Assembly: GCF_001922305.1 (NCBI RefSeq) | Contig: NZ_CP018839.1 | Span: 248,001-312,000 of the forward strand | Length of the DNA: 64,000 nucleotides | Source of the DNA: Thauera chlorobenzoica | GTDB lineage: Bacteria > Pseudomonadota > Gammaproteobacteria > Burkholderiales > Rhodocyclaceae | Direction: 5' to 3' | Shown: positions 17,678 to 26,855 of the stretch, piece after piece | Numbering within the stretch: position 1 is the first letter of the stretch | Layout of the letters: each line of letters begins with the position of its first letter | Program-made: the position numbers and the translations under genes | Notes under the pieces: model-generated | The model's database searches: none | The model's input: the letters and a program-made list of their open reading frames with translations, nothing else | Told to the model about the DNA's origin: nothing

Positions 17678-19660
17678 ATGATTCCCGAACTCGGACATTT
17701 CGCCCTGATCCTCGCCCTGGTGCTGTCCCTGGTGCAGGCGGTGGTGCCGCTCGTCGGCGCCCGCCGCAACAGCCTGGCGCTGATGGCGGTCGGCCGCCCC
17801 GCGGCGCAGGGACAGTTCCTCTTCATCCTGGTCAGCTACCTGTGCCTGACCTGGGCCTTCGTCAGCAGCGACTTCTCGGTGCAGCTGGCGGCGTCCAACT
17901 CGCATAGCGCGACGCCGATCTTCTACAAGATCACCGGCGTGTGGGGCAACCACGAAGGCTCGCTGTTGCTGTGGGCGATGTCGCTGGCGCTGTGGACGGT
18001 GGCGGTGACGGTGTTCTCGCGCCACCTGCCCGAAGCCTTCCTCGCCCGCGTGCTCGGGGTGCTGGGCTGGGTCAGCGCCGGCTTCATCTCGTTCATGCTG
18101 GTCACCTCCAACCCCTTCGACCGCCTGCTGCCGGCGGTGGCCGACGGGCGCGACCTGAACCCGCTGCTGCAGGATCCGGGAATGATCATCCACCCGCCGC
18201 TGCTCTACATGGGCTACGTCGGCTTCTCGGTGGCGTTCGCCTTCGCCATCGCCGCGCTCCTCAGCGGCCGGCTCGACGCCGCCTGGGCGCGCTGGTCGCG
18301 GCCGTGGACGACGGTGGCGTGGGTGTTCCTCACCGCAGGCATCGCGGTCGGCTCGGGCTGGGCCTACTACGAACTGGGCTGGGGCGGCTGGTGGTTCTGG
18401 GACCCGGTGGAAAACGCCTCCTTCATGCCCTGGCTGCTGGGCACCGCGCTGATGCATTCGCTCGCCGTCACCGAGAAGCGCGGCGCCTTCCGCAGCTGGA
18501 CGGTGCTGCTGGCGATCGGCGCGTTCTCGCTGTCGCTGCTGGGCACCTTCCTGGTCCGTTCGGGCGTCATCACCAGCGTCCATGCCTTCGCCACCGACCC
18601 CAAGCGCGGCCTCTACATCCTCGCCCTGCTGGTGGTGGTGATCGGCTTCTCGCTGCTGCTGTACGCAGTGCGTGCACCGAAGCTGGCCGGTGGCGGCAGC
18701 TTCGGCTTCGTCTCGCGCGAGACCACGCTGCTCGGCAACAACGTGCTGCTCACCGTGGCTTCGGCTTCGGTGCTGCTGGGCACGCTGTATCCGCTGTTTC
18801 TCGATGCCCTCAACCTGGGCAAGATCTCGGTCGGCCCGCCCTACTTCGAAGCGGTGTTCGTGCCGCTGATGACGCCGGTGGTGGTGCTGATGATGTTCGG
18901 CCCCTTCCTGCGCTGGAAGGACGATGACCTCGCCGCGGCGCTGCGCAAGGTGGCCCCGGCCTTCATCGCCAGCGTTGCGATCGGGATCGGGGTCGCCTTC
19001 GCCGTCGATCACCTGACCTGGCGCACCGCGCTCGGCCTGGCGCTCGCCGCCTGGGTCGGGCTGGCCAGCCTGCAGCTGCTCCATGGCCGGCTGCGGGAGC
19101 GCGCCGGCGCCTCCGCCGCCTCGCGCCTGCGCGCGATCACCGCATCGTGGTGGGGAATGTGGTTCGCCCACCTCGGCGTCGGCGTGTTCATCACCGGCGT
19201 CACCCTGGTCGGCAGCCTGGACCAGCACCTCGACGTCCGGATGCAGGCCGGCCAGCATGCCGAGCTCGCCGGCTACACGTTCACCTTTCGCGGCGCGGTC
19301 GACGCCGACGGCCCCAACTACGACGCCGAGCGCGGCATCGTCGAGGTCGCCCGCGACGGCCGCGCGATCGCCACCCTGACCCCGGAAAAGCGCCTGTACT
19401 GGGCACAGGGCATGCCGATGACCGAAGCGTCGATCGACATCGGTCCGTTCCGCGACGTCTATGTGTCGCTCGGCGAGCAGCTCGAGGACGGCGCCTGGAT
19501 CGTCAGCCTGTACTACAAGCCCTTCATCAGCTGGGTCTGGCTCGGCTGCCTGCTGATGGGGCTGGGGGGCGTGTTCGCCGCCGCCGATCGCCGCTACCGC
19601 CGCCTGGCCGCGCGTGACGCTGCCGCCGGGGCCGACCAGCGCATGCCGGCCCCGGTCTGA
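17678..19660 (+). CDS. ccmF: Cytochrome c heme lyase subunit CcmF
   Basis: 660-residue membrane protein with about 15 helices, the WWD heme motif (WGGWWFWDPVENASFMPW), HEGSLLLWAM and a large C-terminal periplasmic domain (from about residue 510). CcmF with CcmH and CcmI attaches heme to apocytochrome c. The length is normal, and the gene is followed 20 nt later by ccmG. Confidence 0.97.
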   Translation: MIPELGHFALILALVLSLVQAVVPLVGARRNSLALMAVGRPAAQGQFLFILVSYLCLTWAFVSSDFSVQLAASNSHSATPIFYKITGVWGNHEGSLLLWAMSLALWTVAVTVFSRHLPEAFLARVLGVLGWVSAGFISFMLVTSNPFDRLLPAVADGRDLNPLLQDPGMIIHPPLLYMGYVGFSVAFAFAIAALLSGRLDAAWARWSRPWTTVAWVFLTAGIAVGSGWAYYELGWGGWWFWDPVENASFMPWLLGTALMHSLAVTEKRGAFRSWTVLLAIGAFSLSLLGTFLVRSGVITSVHAFATDPKRGLYILALLVVVIGFSLLLYAVRAPKLAGGGSFGFVSRETTLLGNNVLLTVASASVLLGTLYPLFLDALNLGKISVGPPYFEAVFVPLMTPVVVLMMFGPFLRWKDDDLAAALRKVAPAFIASVAIGIGVAFAVDHLTWRTALGLALAAWVGLASLQLLHGRLRERAGASAASRLRAITASWWGMWFAHLGVGVFITGVTLVGSLDQHLDVRMQAGQHAELAGYTFTFRGAVDADGPNYDAERGIVEVARDGRAIATLTPEKRLYWAQGMPMTEASIDIGPFRDVYVSLGEQLEDGAWIVSLYYKPFISWVWLGCLLMGLGGVFAAADRRYRRLAARDAAAGADQRMPAPV

Positions 19661-19680
19661 GCGGGGGCTCAAGGACTCTC

Positions 19681-20274
19681 ATGAAAGCCAAGTTTCTCGT
19701 TCCCCTCGCGTTGTTCTTCGGCCTCGCCGGCTTCCTCGCCTTCGGCCTGACCCTCAATCCGCGTGAAGTGCCTTCGCCGCTGATCGACAAGCCCGCGCCC
19801 GGTTTCAGCCTCGCCCGCCTCGACCAGCCGGAACAGCGCTTCGCCCTCGAGGAGATGCGCGGCGAAGTGTGGCTGCTCAACGTCTGGGCGTCGTGGTGCG
19901 TGGCCTGCCGCCAGGAGCACCCGGTGCTGGTGCGGATGGCGCAGCAGAAGCTGGTGCCGATCGTCGGCCTCAACTACAAGGAAGTGCGCGGCGACGGCGC
20001 GATCAACGTCCGCGGCATGGCGCCCGAAGCCGAGACCGGGCTGGCGATCGAGCGTGCGCGGCGCTGGCTTGCCGATCATGGCGACCCCTATGCCTTGTCG
20101 GTGCTCGACATCGACGGCCGGGTCGGGATCGACTTCGGCGTCTATGGCGTGCCCGAGACCTTCCTCATCGACCGCGAAGGCCGGATCCGCTACAAGCACA
20201 TCGGCCCGATCACCCCGGACAGCCTGAAGAACGAGCTGCTGCCCCGGATCGAGGAGGTCCGCCGTGCCGGTTGA
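19681..20274 (+). CDS. ccmG: Thiol:disulfide interchange protein CcmG/DsbE
   Basis: 197-residue membrane-anchored thioredoxin-like protein: N-terminal anchor (residues 5-25), active site WCVAC with C73 and C76, and the cis-proline region GVPETFLIDREG. It keeps apocytochrome c cysteines reduced for heme ligation. The end overlaps the GTG start of ccmH by 11 nt. Confidence 0.95.
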   Translation: MKAKFLVPLALFFGLAGFLAFGLTLNPREVPSPLIDKPAPGFSLARLDQPEQRFALEEMRGEVWLLNVWASWCVACRQEHPVLVRMAQQKLVPIVGLNYKEVRGDGAINVRGMAPEAETGLAIERARRWLADHGDPYALSVLDIDGRVGIDFGVYGVPETFLIDREGRIRYKHIGPITPDSLKNELLPRIEEVRRAG

Positions 20275-20842
20275 ACGCCTGTCCGCCGCGCCCGGACGGC
20301 GCTTGTCCGGTGCTTTCGGCATGCTCGCCCTGGCCTGCGCGCTGGGACTGGCGCCTGTCGCGCAGGCGGCTGACGCGCCGGCCGCAGCGATCGACCCCGG
20401 AGTGGCGCCGGCGGTGGTCGCCGATCCCGCGCTCGAGGCCGACGTCATGGCGCTGGCGCACAAGCTGCGCTGCCTGGTGTGCCAGAACCAGTCGATCGCC
20501 GAATCCAACGCGCCGCTCGCGGTCGACCTGCGCAACCAGGTGCGCGAGCAGCTCGCCGCCGGCAACAGCAAGGATGAAGTGGTCGACTACCTGGTCGCGC
20601 GCTACGGCGACTTCGTCCTCTACGAGCCGCCGTTCAAGGCCACCACCGCCCTGCTGTGGGGCGGGCCGCTGCTGCTGCTGCTCGGCGGCGCCGGCTGGCT
20701 CGCTTACCGCCTGCGCCGGCGCCAGGCCGAAACTGCCGCGGCAGGCGCGCTGAGCGCGGCCGACCGCGCCCGTGCCCGCGCCCTGCTCGCCGGCGGCGAA
20801 GCGCCAGCCTCCCCCCCTGAATCCCCGGAGTCCCGTTCGTGA
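20264..20842 (+). CDS. ccmH: Cytochrome c-type biogenesis protein CcmH
   Basis: 192-residue protein with a signal peptide, the redox motif LRCLVCQNQ (C70 and C73), a three-helix bundle (AESNAPLAVDLRNQV) and a C-terminal membrane helix (about 125-145). It reduces apocytochrome c in the heme lyase complex. The GTG start at 20264 lies inside ccmG; the C-terminal region after the helix is Ala-rich. It overlaps ccmI by 4 nt. Confidence 0.94.
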   Translation: MPVERLSAAPGRRLSGAFGMLALACALGLAPVAQAADAPAAAIDPGVAPAVVADPALEADVMALAHKLRCLVCQNQSIAESNAPLAVDLRNQVREQLAAGNSKDEVVDYLVARYGDFVLYEPPFKATTALLWGGPLLLLLGGAGWLAYRLRRRQAETAAAGALSAADRARARALLAGGEAPASPPESPESRS

Positions 20843-22059
20843 CCGTCTTCGTCCTGTTTGCCTGCCTGCTGCTGGCGGGCGCACTGCTGTTGATCCTGCC
20901 ACCGCTACTGGGGGCGGGCGCGCGGCAGCGGCGGGCGCAGGCCCGGCAAAGCGCGATGGCGCTGACCGTGTTGCGCGAGCAGCTCGCTGAACTCGATGCC
21001 GAACTGGCCGCCGGCCACATCGACCCCGCCAGCCACGCCCAAAGCCGCGAGGAACTCGAACGCCGTGCCCTGGAAGAAGGCGAGGCCGCTGCGGAAGCGG
21101 CCGGGGCGGCCGATTCCCGCCCACGTCGCGGCTGGGCGCTGGGATTGGCGCTGGGCGTGCCGGCGCTGGTGGTGGCCGGCTATCTGGCGCTCGGCGAGCT
21201 CGAGGCCCTCGATCCGCAGAACGTCGCCGGCCAGCAGGGTTTCACCCAGGCGCAGGTGGCGGAGATGGTCGGCGCCCTCGAAGCACGCCTCGCGCAGGAG
21301 CCCGACAGTGTCGAAGGCTGGAGGATGCTTTCCCGCACCTATCTGGTGCTGCAGGACTACGCCAAGGCCGAGGCGGCCTACGCCCGCCTTGACGGGCTGG
21401 TGCCGAACGACCCCGACGTGCTCTCCGACTGGGCCGACGTCGTTGCGATCCAGCGCGGCACCGTTGCCGGAGAGGCTGAAGCACTGGCACACAAGGCACT
21501 GGAGGCGGCGCCGACGCACCCGAAGGCGCTCGCGCTGGCCGGCACTGCGGCCTACCAGCGCGCCGACTACGCTGCCGCCGCCGGCTACTGGGAGCGCATC
21601 CTGGCGCAGATTCCGGCCGGTGAGGAGGTCGCCAGGGGCGTGCGCGCCAGCGTCGATGAGGCCCGCGCCAAAGCCGGCCTCGCTCCGCTCGCCGCCGATG
21701 CGGGCGGCGCTGCGCCGGGGGCGACGCTGGCGCTGAGCGGCCGGCTGGAAGTCGATGGCGCGCTCGGCGCGCAGGTCGCACCCGAAGATGCGGTGTTCGT
21801 CTTCGTGCGCGGCGATGACGGCGGTCCGCCGCTGGCGGCGCTGCGCTTCAAGGGCAGCGAGCTGCCGGTGGATTTCCGCTTCGACGGGGCGCCGATGATG
21901 GGGGCCGAGTTTCCGGTGCCGGCGCGCGTGGTGGTGGCGGCGCGCGTTGCCAAGGGCGGCGACGCCACCCCGCGCAGCGGCGATCTCGAAGGTGCGAGCG
22001 CGCCGGTGGCCGCCGACGCGCGCGATGTGAAGGTGGTGATCGACCGCGTCCGCGACTGA
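20839..22059 (+). CDS. ccmI: Cytochrome c biogenesis TPR protein CcmI
   Basis: 406-residue protein with two N-terminal membrane helices (residues 2-22 and about 95-115), a short coiled region between them, then TPR repeats (about residues 140-260; SVEGWRMLSRTYLVLQDYAKAE) and a C-terminal beta-rich domain. CcmI binds the C-terminal helix of apocytochrome c and presents it to the heme lyase. It ends the ccmABCDEFGHI operon. Confidence 0.92.
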   Translation: MTVFVLFACLLLAGALLLILPPLLGAGARQRRAQARQSAMALTVLREQLAELDAELAAGHIDPASHAQSREELERRALEEGEAAAEAAGAADSRPRRGWALGLALGVPALVVAGYLALGELEALDPQNVAGQQGFTQAQVAEMVGALEARLAQEPDSVEGWRMLSRTYLVLQDYAKAEAAYARLDGLVPNDPDVLSDWADVVAIQRGTVAGEAEALAHKALEAAPTHPKALALAGTAAYQRADYAAAAGYWERILAQIPAGEEVARGVRASVDEARAKAGLAPLAADAGGAAPGATLALSGRLEVDGALGAQVAPEDAVFVFVRGDDGGPPLAALRFKGSELPVDFRFDGAPMMGAEFPVPARVVVAARVAKGGDATPRSGDLEGASAPVAADARDVKVVIDRVRD

Positions 22060-22094
22060 GCCGCCGAGCCGAGGCCCGCAGCTGCCGCCGCGGT

Positions 22095-23156
22095 TCAGCC
22101 GCAGTACTCGAAGCGCACCCGCTTGACGTTGCACAACAGCTCGTAGGCGATCGTTCCGGCGGCCTGGGCGACCCGGTTCACCGCGACCTCTTTCCCCCAC
22201 AGCTCGACCCGGCTGCCGATCCCGGCGCCAGGCAACGCGCTCAGGTCCACGGTCAGCATGTCCATCGACACCCGGCCGATCAAGCGGGCGGGAGCGCCGT
22301 CGATGCTCACCGGGGTGCCGTCGGGCAGCGTTCGCGGATAGCCGTCGGCATAGCCCAGGGCGACCAGGCCGACCCGGATCGGGCGCTCGGCGACGAAGCG
22401 CCCGCCGTAGCCGAGCGCCTCGCCCGGCGCGATTTCGCGCACCGCCATCACCGCGCTTTCCAGCGTCATCACCGGCTGGAGGCCGCCGTCGGCGTCGGCG
22501 AGGGGGGAGGCGCCGTAGAGCAGGATGCCGGGGCGGGCCCAGTCGCGGCGGGCCTGCGGCCAGCCGAGAATGGCGGCGGAGTTGGCCAGGCTGCGGGCGC
22601 CGGGCAGGCGCGCGGTGGCGGCGTCGAAGCGGGCGATCTGCTCGGCGGTGGCGATGACCTGCGGCTCGTCGGCACGGGCGAAATGAGTCATCAGGGCGAT
22701 CTCGCCGACCTTGCCGCAGGCGCGCAGGCGCCGCCACGCGGCTTCGACCGCGTCGGGCAGGAAGCCGGCGCGGTTCATGCCGGTGTTGAGCTTCAGCCAG
22801 ACGTCGATCGGTGCGGCGAGCGGCGTCGTCTCCAGCATCCGCAACTGGGCCTCGTGGTGCACGACCAGCCACAGGCCGTGGGCGGCGGCTTCGTCCAGCT
22901 CGGCGGCTTCGAACACGCCCTCGAGCAGCAGGATCGGGCCGACGATGCCGGCTGCGCGCAGCTCCAGTGCCTCTTCCAGGAAGGCGACGGCAAAGCCGTC
23001 GGCTTCGCCGGCGAGCGCCCGCGCGCAGCGCACCGCGCCGTGGCCGTAGGCGTTCGCCTTGACCACCGCGAGCGCCCGGCTGCCGTGGCGCCGGCGGGCG
23101 AGGCGGTAGTTGTGACGGAGGGCGGCGAGGTCGATCAGGGCGCGGGCGGGGCGCAT
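22095..23156 (-). CDS. alr: Alanine racemase
   Basis: 353-residue PLP enzyme that makes D-alanine for peptidoglycan. The PLP lysine is K33 in VVKANAYGHG; GLVALGYADGYPR contributes the conserved active-site region, and RVSMDMLTVD is a family motif in the C-terminal beta domain. ATG at 23156 (complement of 23154-23156) is chosen since the protein then starts like other Alr proteins (MRPARALIDLAALRHNY); the open frame runs much further upstream as a GC-rich artefact. It is convergent with ccmI. Confidence 0.95.
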   Translation of the reverse strand: MRPARALIDLAALRHNYRLARRRHGSRALAVVKANAYGHGAVRCARALAGEADGFAVAFLEEALELRAAGIVGPILLLEGVFEAAELDEAAAHGLWLVVHHEAQLRMLETTPLAAPIDVWLKLNTGMNRAGFLPDAVEAAWRRLRACGKVGEIALMTHFARADEPQVIATAEQIARFDAATARLPGARSLANSAAILGWPQARRDWARPGILLYGASPLADADGGLQPVMTLESAVMAVREIAPGEALGYGGRFVAERPIRVGLVALGYADGYPRTLPDGTPVSIDGAPARLIGRVSMDMLTVDLSALPGAGIGSRVELWGKEVAVNRVAQAAGTIAYELLCNVKRVRFEYCG

Positions 23157-23358
23157 GGTGGGGTACGAGAGCGGCAAACAGGCATGGTGGAGTGAAACCG
23201 GCAGGATCGCAACATGCGCGGGCGGTGCCGTGCCACGACCCGTACCTGACTGGCCCCGCCTCCTTGCGCGGGCTAAGCTGTAAGCGAAAGCGAAAGCGCA
23301 GCGCCCGCCGCAGAGGCGGGCGGATACCAGCACAGTGGGTTCTGCCGTGGAGACATGC

Positions 23359-23631
23359 ATGAGTACTGAATCGGACCGCGGGCAAAAAGATGCCTCCACG
23401 CTGAGCCTGCGGGAGGCGGCGCAGTTGCTGAGTGACGAGGGGCTCGGGGTGCACGAGGCCGAGATCCTGCTGGCGAGCGCGATCCAGCGCTGTGAGCTGC
23501 ACGCCGACGTGATGCGCTGGGCAACCGAGCAGTGGGACGGGCGGCATCTGCCGGGCAACATCAACGGCCGCCAGACCCGCATCGAGCGTGCCGACTTCGA
23601 CGCTTGGCGGAGCAGCCGGGCGGCGGGTTGA
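23359..23631 (+). CDS. Hypothetical protein
   Basis: 90-residue soluble, helical protein starting MSTESDRGQKDAS with GGAG 6 nt before the ATG at 23359. The segment LSLREAAQLLSDEG resembles the first helix of a small excisionase-like or winged HTH domain, and RIERADFDAWRSS resembles its end. This likeness is weak. It lies at the border between the conserved chromosome and the accessory region, just before a tRNA-like attachment remnant. Confidence 0.6.
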   Translation: MSTESDRGQKDASTLSLREAAQLLSDEGLGVHEAEILLASAIQRCELHADVMRWATEQWDGRHLPGNINGRQTRIERADFDAWRSSRAAG

Positions 23632-23645
23632 AGAGACGGGCACGT

Positions 23646-23719
23646 CCCCTGGAAAGCAAAAAGGCCAGTCCGTGAGAACTGGCCCAAGTGCTTGAATCCG
23701 TGTGGAGCGGGCGAAGGGG
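23646..23719. repeat. Imperfect direct repeat copy A with a tRNA-Gly-like 3' end
   Basis: Contains an A-run, a hairpin, then CAAGTGCTTGAAT and TGGAGCGGGCGAAGGG. The last segment is the reverse complement of the acceptor stem and T arm of a tRNA-Gly. The same order is found at 26419-26487. The rest of the tRNA is absent at both places. This is the pattern left when elements insert at a tRNA 3' end, so the two copies probably mark attachment sites bounding hipBA and the decayed abiE locus. Confidence 0.5.
23658..23684 (-). terminator. Rho-independent terminator on the minus strand
   Basis: The minus strand reads GGGCCAGT, a short loop region, ACTGGCC, then TTTTT. It lies about 100 nt past the hipA stop and can end hipBA transcription. 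It probably originally belonged to the tRNA gene whose 3' end lies beside it. Confidence 0.65.
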
Positions 23720-23781
23720 ATGGCAAAGGGGGTGGTGCCCAATTCCCAACTCGTTGGTTGATGCGAACTTCGAGGGCTTGG

Positions 23782-25074
23782 TCACCTCAGCAGTGCGGCG
23801 GCCGCCGCCATTTGCTGGTGCTCGAAGGCCGGTGCGAAATCTTCCAGCTCCTGCGGTCGTAGTCCGATCTCCCGATCGAGCGCGAGCTGTCGCCAGTTCG
23901 ATACCGCTGCATACACCTCGGCCAGGACGGCCAGTGCTTGATCCGTGTCCAACGCGAACCGGGCCGCGCGGGCCAGCAGCATCTGCACGTCGGTGATCGG
24001 CCCGTCTTGCTCGGACAGCCAGGTCTTGGACTCCCGGTCCTTGTCCGGGAATGGGTTGAGGTCGAAGGCTGGCGCCAGGCGCCACAGCCCTCGCGCCACG
24101 TGGAGGAAACCGTGGTTCTGCAGGTGGTCGTCCACGTTGGTGATCAGCAGGTTGAATACCAGGCGGCGCCAAAGTTGCTGTGTGTCCTGGGTGGGCGCTT
24201 GGCTGTGCGTACGGATGGTGTCGGCGATCTCGGTATAGCTGCGATCCTCTTCGCGTGATGCCTGCAGCAGGGAGGCGGCCGACTGATAGGGAATCCGGCC
24301 GTCTTCGCCATCCCGGTCGAAACGGCGGATGACAGCAACCGGCACCCCGTCCAGTTGCACGATGCGCGCGGGTGCGGTGTCGATGCCGGCCTGGGCCGCG
24401 AGCCGTTGGGCCAGCACCTCCCCGCGGGTGACGCTGCGTGCGTCGCCCACGCTCGGGAACTTGCCGATGGCGAGCCACCCGTCCGCATCTACCATCGTGC
24501 ACTTGGGCCGCATGCCGCCCAGCGAGGTGCCCTTGCCCTGCAGATAGCGCAGGTCCTCGGTCGTTTCCTGGCCCATCTCCACTGCCCGGCTGGCCAGGAA
24601 GATCCGCTCCAGTTCGATCGACGGCGGTGTGCTGCGCCGACCTTCGGTCGCCGTTCGCAGATAAGGTCCTTCCGGGTCGCGCAGGCGCAGTGCCCCCACG
24701 CGACTGAAATCGTCGACCGCCAGCAGATAGTCCATCTCGGTCAGTGCGGGCAGGTGCGGATCTTCCCTGCGACGCTTGGCGTGGTCGCGGGCGATCACCC
24801 GCCGGCCCCAGGCGTCCGGTGCGGTGTCGGCGATCGCACCATGAAAGACCGAGTCGTGTGGCGAGGCGGCCTTGTGGGGCTGGTAGCCCAGCGCGAGTTG
24901 CAGGTCGGCGGAGATATTGAAACGCTCCGGATGGGTCAGCCAGGTTTCGTGATAGGCGATTGCACTGTTCTCGCGCCGACCCTGTCGGACATACACGAGC
25001 GAGCCAACCTGCCAGCCGGACTTGCCGATGCAAAGCTCGACCTGGCGGCGCATCGGCGCTGCGGCGGTCCTCAC
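23782..25074 (-). CDS. hipA: HipA-family serine/threonine kinase toxin
   Basis: 430-residue kinase of the HipA family. The catalytic motif is NVDDHLQNHGF (N313, D316, N320), followed by the metal-binding AFDLNP. The N-terminal subdomain has the SLVYVRQGR region, and GGMRPK is the expected HipA glycine-rich nucleotide loop. Family members phosphorylate aminoacyl-tRNA synthetases and slow growth. The GTG start at 25074 overlaps the hipB stop, so toxin follows antitoxin with coupling. Confidence 0.9.
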   Translation of the reverse strand: MRTAAAPMRRQVELCIGKSGWQVGSLVYVRQGRRENSAIAYHETWLTHPERFNISADLQLALGYQPHKAASPHDSVFHGAIADTAPDAWGRRVIARDHAKRRREDPHLPALTEMDYLLAVDDFSRVGALRLRDPEGPYLRTATEGRRSTPPSIELERIFLASRAVEMGQETTEDLRYLQGKGTSLGGMRPKCTMVDADGWLAIGKFPSVGDARSVTRGEVLAQRLAAQAGIDTAPARIVQLDGVPVAVIRRFDRDGEDGRIPYQSAASLLQASREEDRSYTEIADTIRTHSQAPTQDTQQLWRRLVFNLLITNVDDHLQNHGFLHVARGLWRLAPAFDLNPFPDKDRESKTWLSEQDGPITDVQMLLARAARFALDTDQALAVLAEVYAAVSNWRQLALDREIGLRPQELEDFAPAFEHQQMAAAAALLR

Positions 25075-25409
25075 AGCGCCCCCGGGGGGCGAGGCTTGCT
25101 GCGCACCCGCTTGGGTAGTCGCTCGTCCATCAGCGTCAGGCCGATATCGTCCCTGGAGGTGTCCAGCAGGCGCTCCAGCGCCTGGATCTCGCCGAAGACG
25201 TGCAATGCGCGGCCGAAGAAGTGGATGGGGACGCGGACATCGCCTTTTTCCATGCGCCGGACGGTGGACAAGGATGCGCCCATTCGTTCGGCCAGTGACT
25301 CCTGGGAGATGTAGCGTCGCCTGCGCGCGAGAGCGATGTCACTGCCGAGCTTGCGGATGGCGCGTTCGACGGGCAGAGGGAGGGGGTGGTCCATGATAAT
25401 CGCCTTCAA
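25071..25409 (-). CDS. hipB: HipB-like XRE-family antitoxin
   Basis: 112-residue protein with an XRE HTH (ISQESLAERMGASLSTVRRME, about residues 34-55), the fold of HipB antitoxins, and a Pro/Arg-rich C-terminal tail. It should bind HipA and repress the operon. A second start at 25394 (MDHPLPLP) is possible. The promoter must lie in the AT-rich stretch 25410-25480. Confidence 0.85.
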   Translation of the reverse strand: MKAIIMDHPLPLPVERAIRKLGSDIALARRRRYISQESLAERMGASLSTVRRMEKGDVRVPIHFFGRALHVFGEIQALERLLDTSRDDIGLTLMDERLPKRVRSKPRPPGAL

Positions 25410-25629
25410 GAGAGATTTAATGTCTTTTTAAAGCTCCCATGAGATTCATTATGCCGATGTGCCCGGAACAATCAATTAATACCCCTGTAGGAACCGTTAG
25501 GGCATCTAAAAATTCCAACGGGAGTGATAAGATCGGATTCTGCATGATAAATCAAACCTTATGCTACGTTCCCTGCACGCTCTTGCAATGGCTCCAGGGG
25601 CTGATTGGATTCCGTGCTATTTTTACAGC

Positions 25630-26219
25630 ATGGATGAAAATTCCATGCATCAGGTAATCAAGCGGCTGCAGGCGGGACTCCCCCGCGGGGCGCCGTTCGA
25701 CCTTGCCACCCTGAGCAGTTCGGGGTGTCGCCCCAGCTCGCCGCCCACTATGCCGACGGCGGGTGGCTCGTGCGCCTGGCCCATGGCGTCTATGCCTTCC
25801 CGAACGATGAGTTCGGGGTCTACGGTGCGCTGAAGTTCCTGCAACAGCGCGTGCCCGGCCTGCACGTCGGCGGCAAGAGCGCCCTGGCCCTGCAGGGCGT
25901 GCGGCACAACCTGGGCAGCCGGGAGACGCTGGTGCTGCGGGGGGCGGTCGCTTCGCGTTGCCGGCCTGGTTCACCTCGCGCTTTCCGGCCCGCAACATCT
26001 TTGATGGACTGCGTTCCCCCGCAAGGACTTGCTCGGGCAACTGCTGTCCTGCTGCACCAGCGTGAAGGCCGTGCGCCTGTTCCTCACCTGGGCGCGCAAG
26101 ACCAGTGCCTCGTGGATGTCGATGCCCTCCTGGCGCACCCGGTTCGCACCGGCAGCAACACGCGCTGGATGAGCCGGCTCGATGACGGCATCCTGCGGAG
26201 CCTGAGACCTCATGGATAA
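25630..26219 (+). pseudogene. abiEi antitoxin, decayed copy
   Basis: Homologous along its length to the intact AbiEi gene at 26856-27614. It begins with the same HQVIKRLQAGLPRGAPFDL block, then loses frame at about 25720, resumes as SPQLAAHYADGGWLVRL, loses frame again near 25945, and has an in-frame-looking internal loss of about 80 codons. The sequence jumps from FPAR directly to the region matching FDGLRSP. The end (RWMSRLDDGILRSLRPHG) is well kept. It overlaps the AbiEii remnant just as in the intact operon. Confidence 0.85.
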
Positions 26220-26460
26220 GACCTGTGCGGACACCGTTCGCCTGCTGCTGGCCGTCGCGCCTGGCGTGTTCGCCAACGGCATCTTCGCCATGAAGGGCGG
26301 CACGGCCATCAACCTCTTCGTGCGGGATATGCCGCGCCTGCCGGTGGACATCGACGTGGTGTACCTCCCGTGGCATACGCCGCGCGTCGACCGCTACACC
26401 ATGGCTACACGGGTCCAGAAAGCAAAAAGGCCAACCCGGAAGGCTGGCCCAAGTGCTTGA
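26212..26460 (+). pseudogene. abiEii toxin, 5' fragment
   Basis: The first 54 codons match the AbiEii toxin at 27607 (KGGTAINLFVRDM, VDIDVVYLPW), including the nucleotidyltransferase GG and DxD motifs. Homology stops near 26372 and the frame continues into unrelated sequence ending inside the second tRNA-like repeat. The toxin is therefore truncated by about 80 percent and cannot work. Confidence 0.85.
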
Positions 26461-26487
26461 ATTCATTTGGAGCGGGTGAAGGAATCA
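26419..26487. repeat. Imperfect direct repeat copy B with a tRNA-Gly-like 3' end
   Basis: Second copy of the 23646-23719 arrangement: an A-run, hairpin (GGCCA...TGGCC on the plus strand, acting as a minus-strand terminator), CAAGTGCTTGAAT, then TGGAGCGGGTGAAGG and AATC of a tRNA-Gly T arm. It is more complete than copy A at the T-loop end. It interrupts the abiEii fragment, so recombination at this site probably truncated that gene. Confidence 0.5.
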
Positions 26488-26855
26488 GAACATTGAGACC
26501 AACCTATTGATTCACAGAGATTTTTCCCGCATGGCTTACAGCCATAGTACCGCATTATGTACCACCGCCGCACACCAGGCAACGAGTCCTAGTCCACCAA
26601 GGTCTGAGTAACGCCAGCGACTGCCACGGAACGCTGTGCCGAGCCGGTCGACAGACCGCTCCGCTGATCCAGCTGGGACAGCCAGACGTGCCGCAGCTCG
26701 GAGCCTCGCCACAGCCAGTCATCATCCTCGCTGGCGAGGAGGTTCCCCTTGCGTTTGATTAGATTGATGCAAGATATTCAACCCTGATGCTATTTTTCAG
26801 GCACCAACTTATCTTCGGCCTACGCAATGATTAGATGGTGTTGTATATTTATCTC
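26488..26855. other. Non-coding stretch before abiE
   Basis: No convincing gene. On the minus strand a start-less open stretch of about 60 codons (26586-26765) could be a gene remnant but is not recognisable. The last 90 nt are AT-rich and hold the abiE promoter. A TGCTATTTTT(A)CAG-like segment near 26789 also occurs just upstream of the decayed abiEi copy, near 25616, and may be part of the AbiEi autoregulatory site. Confidence 0.4.

Noticed and set aside
17519..19672. 717-codon minus-strand open frame over ccmF
   Set aside because: Shadow of ccmF with His/Gln/Arg-rich composition and no known domain.
23704..23722. A tRNA-Gly gene on the minus strand
   Set aside because: Only about 16-19 nt of the 3' end match; no anticodon or D arm follows. 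Listed as a repeat instead. The same applies at 26469.
20905..23742. 945-codon minus-strand open frame covering ccmI and alr
   Set aside because: It is out of frame with the true alr start and includes the antisense of ccmI; an artefact of high GC.
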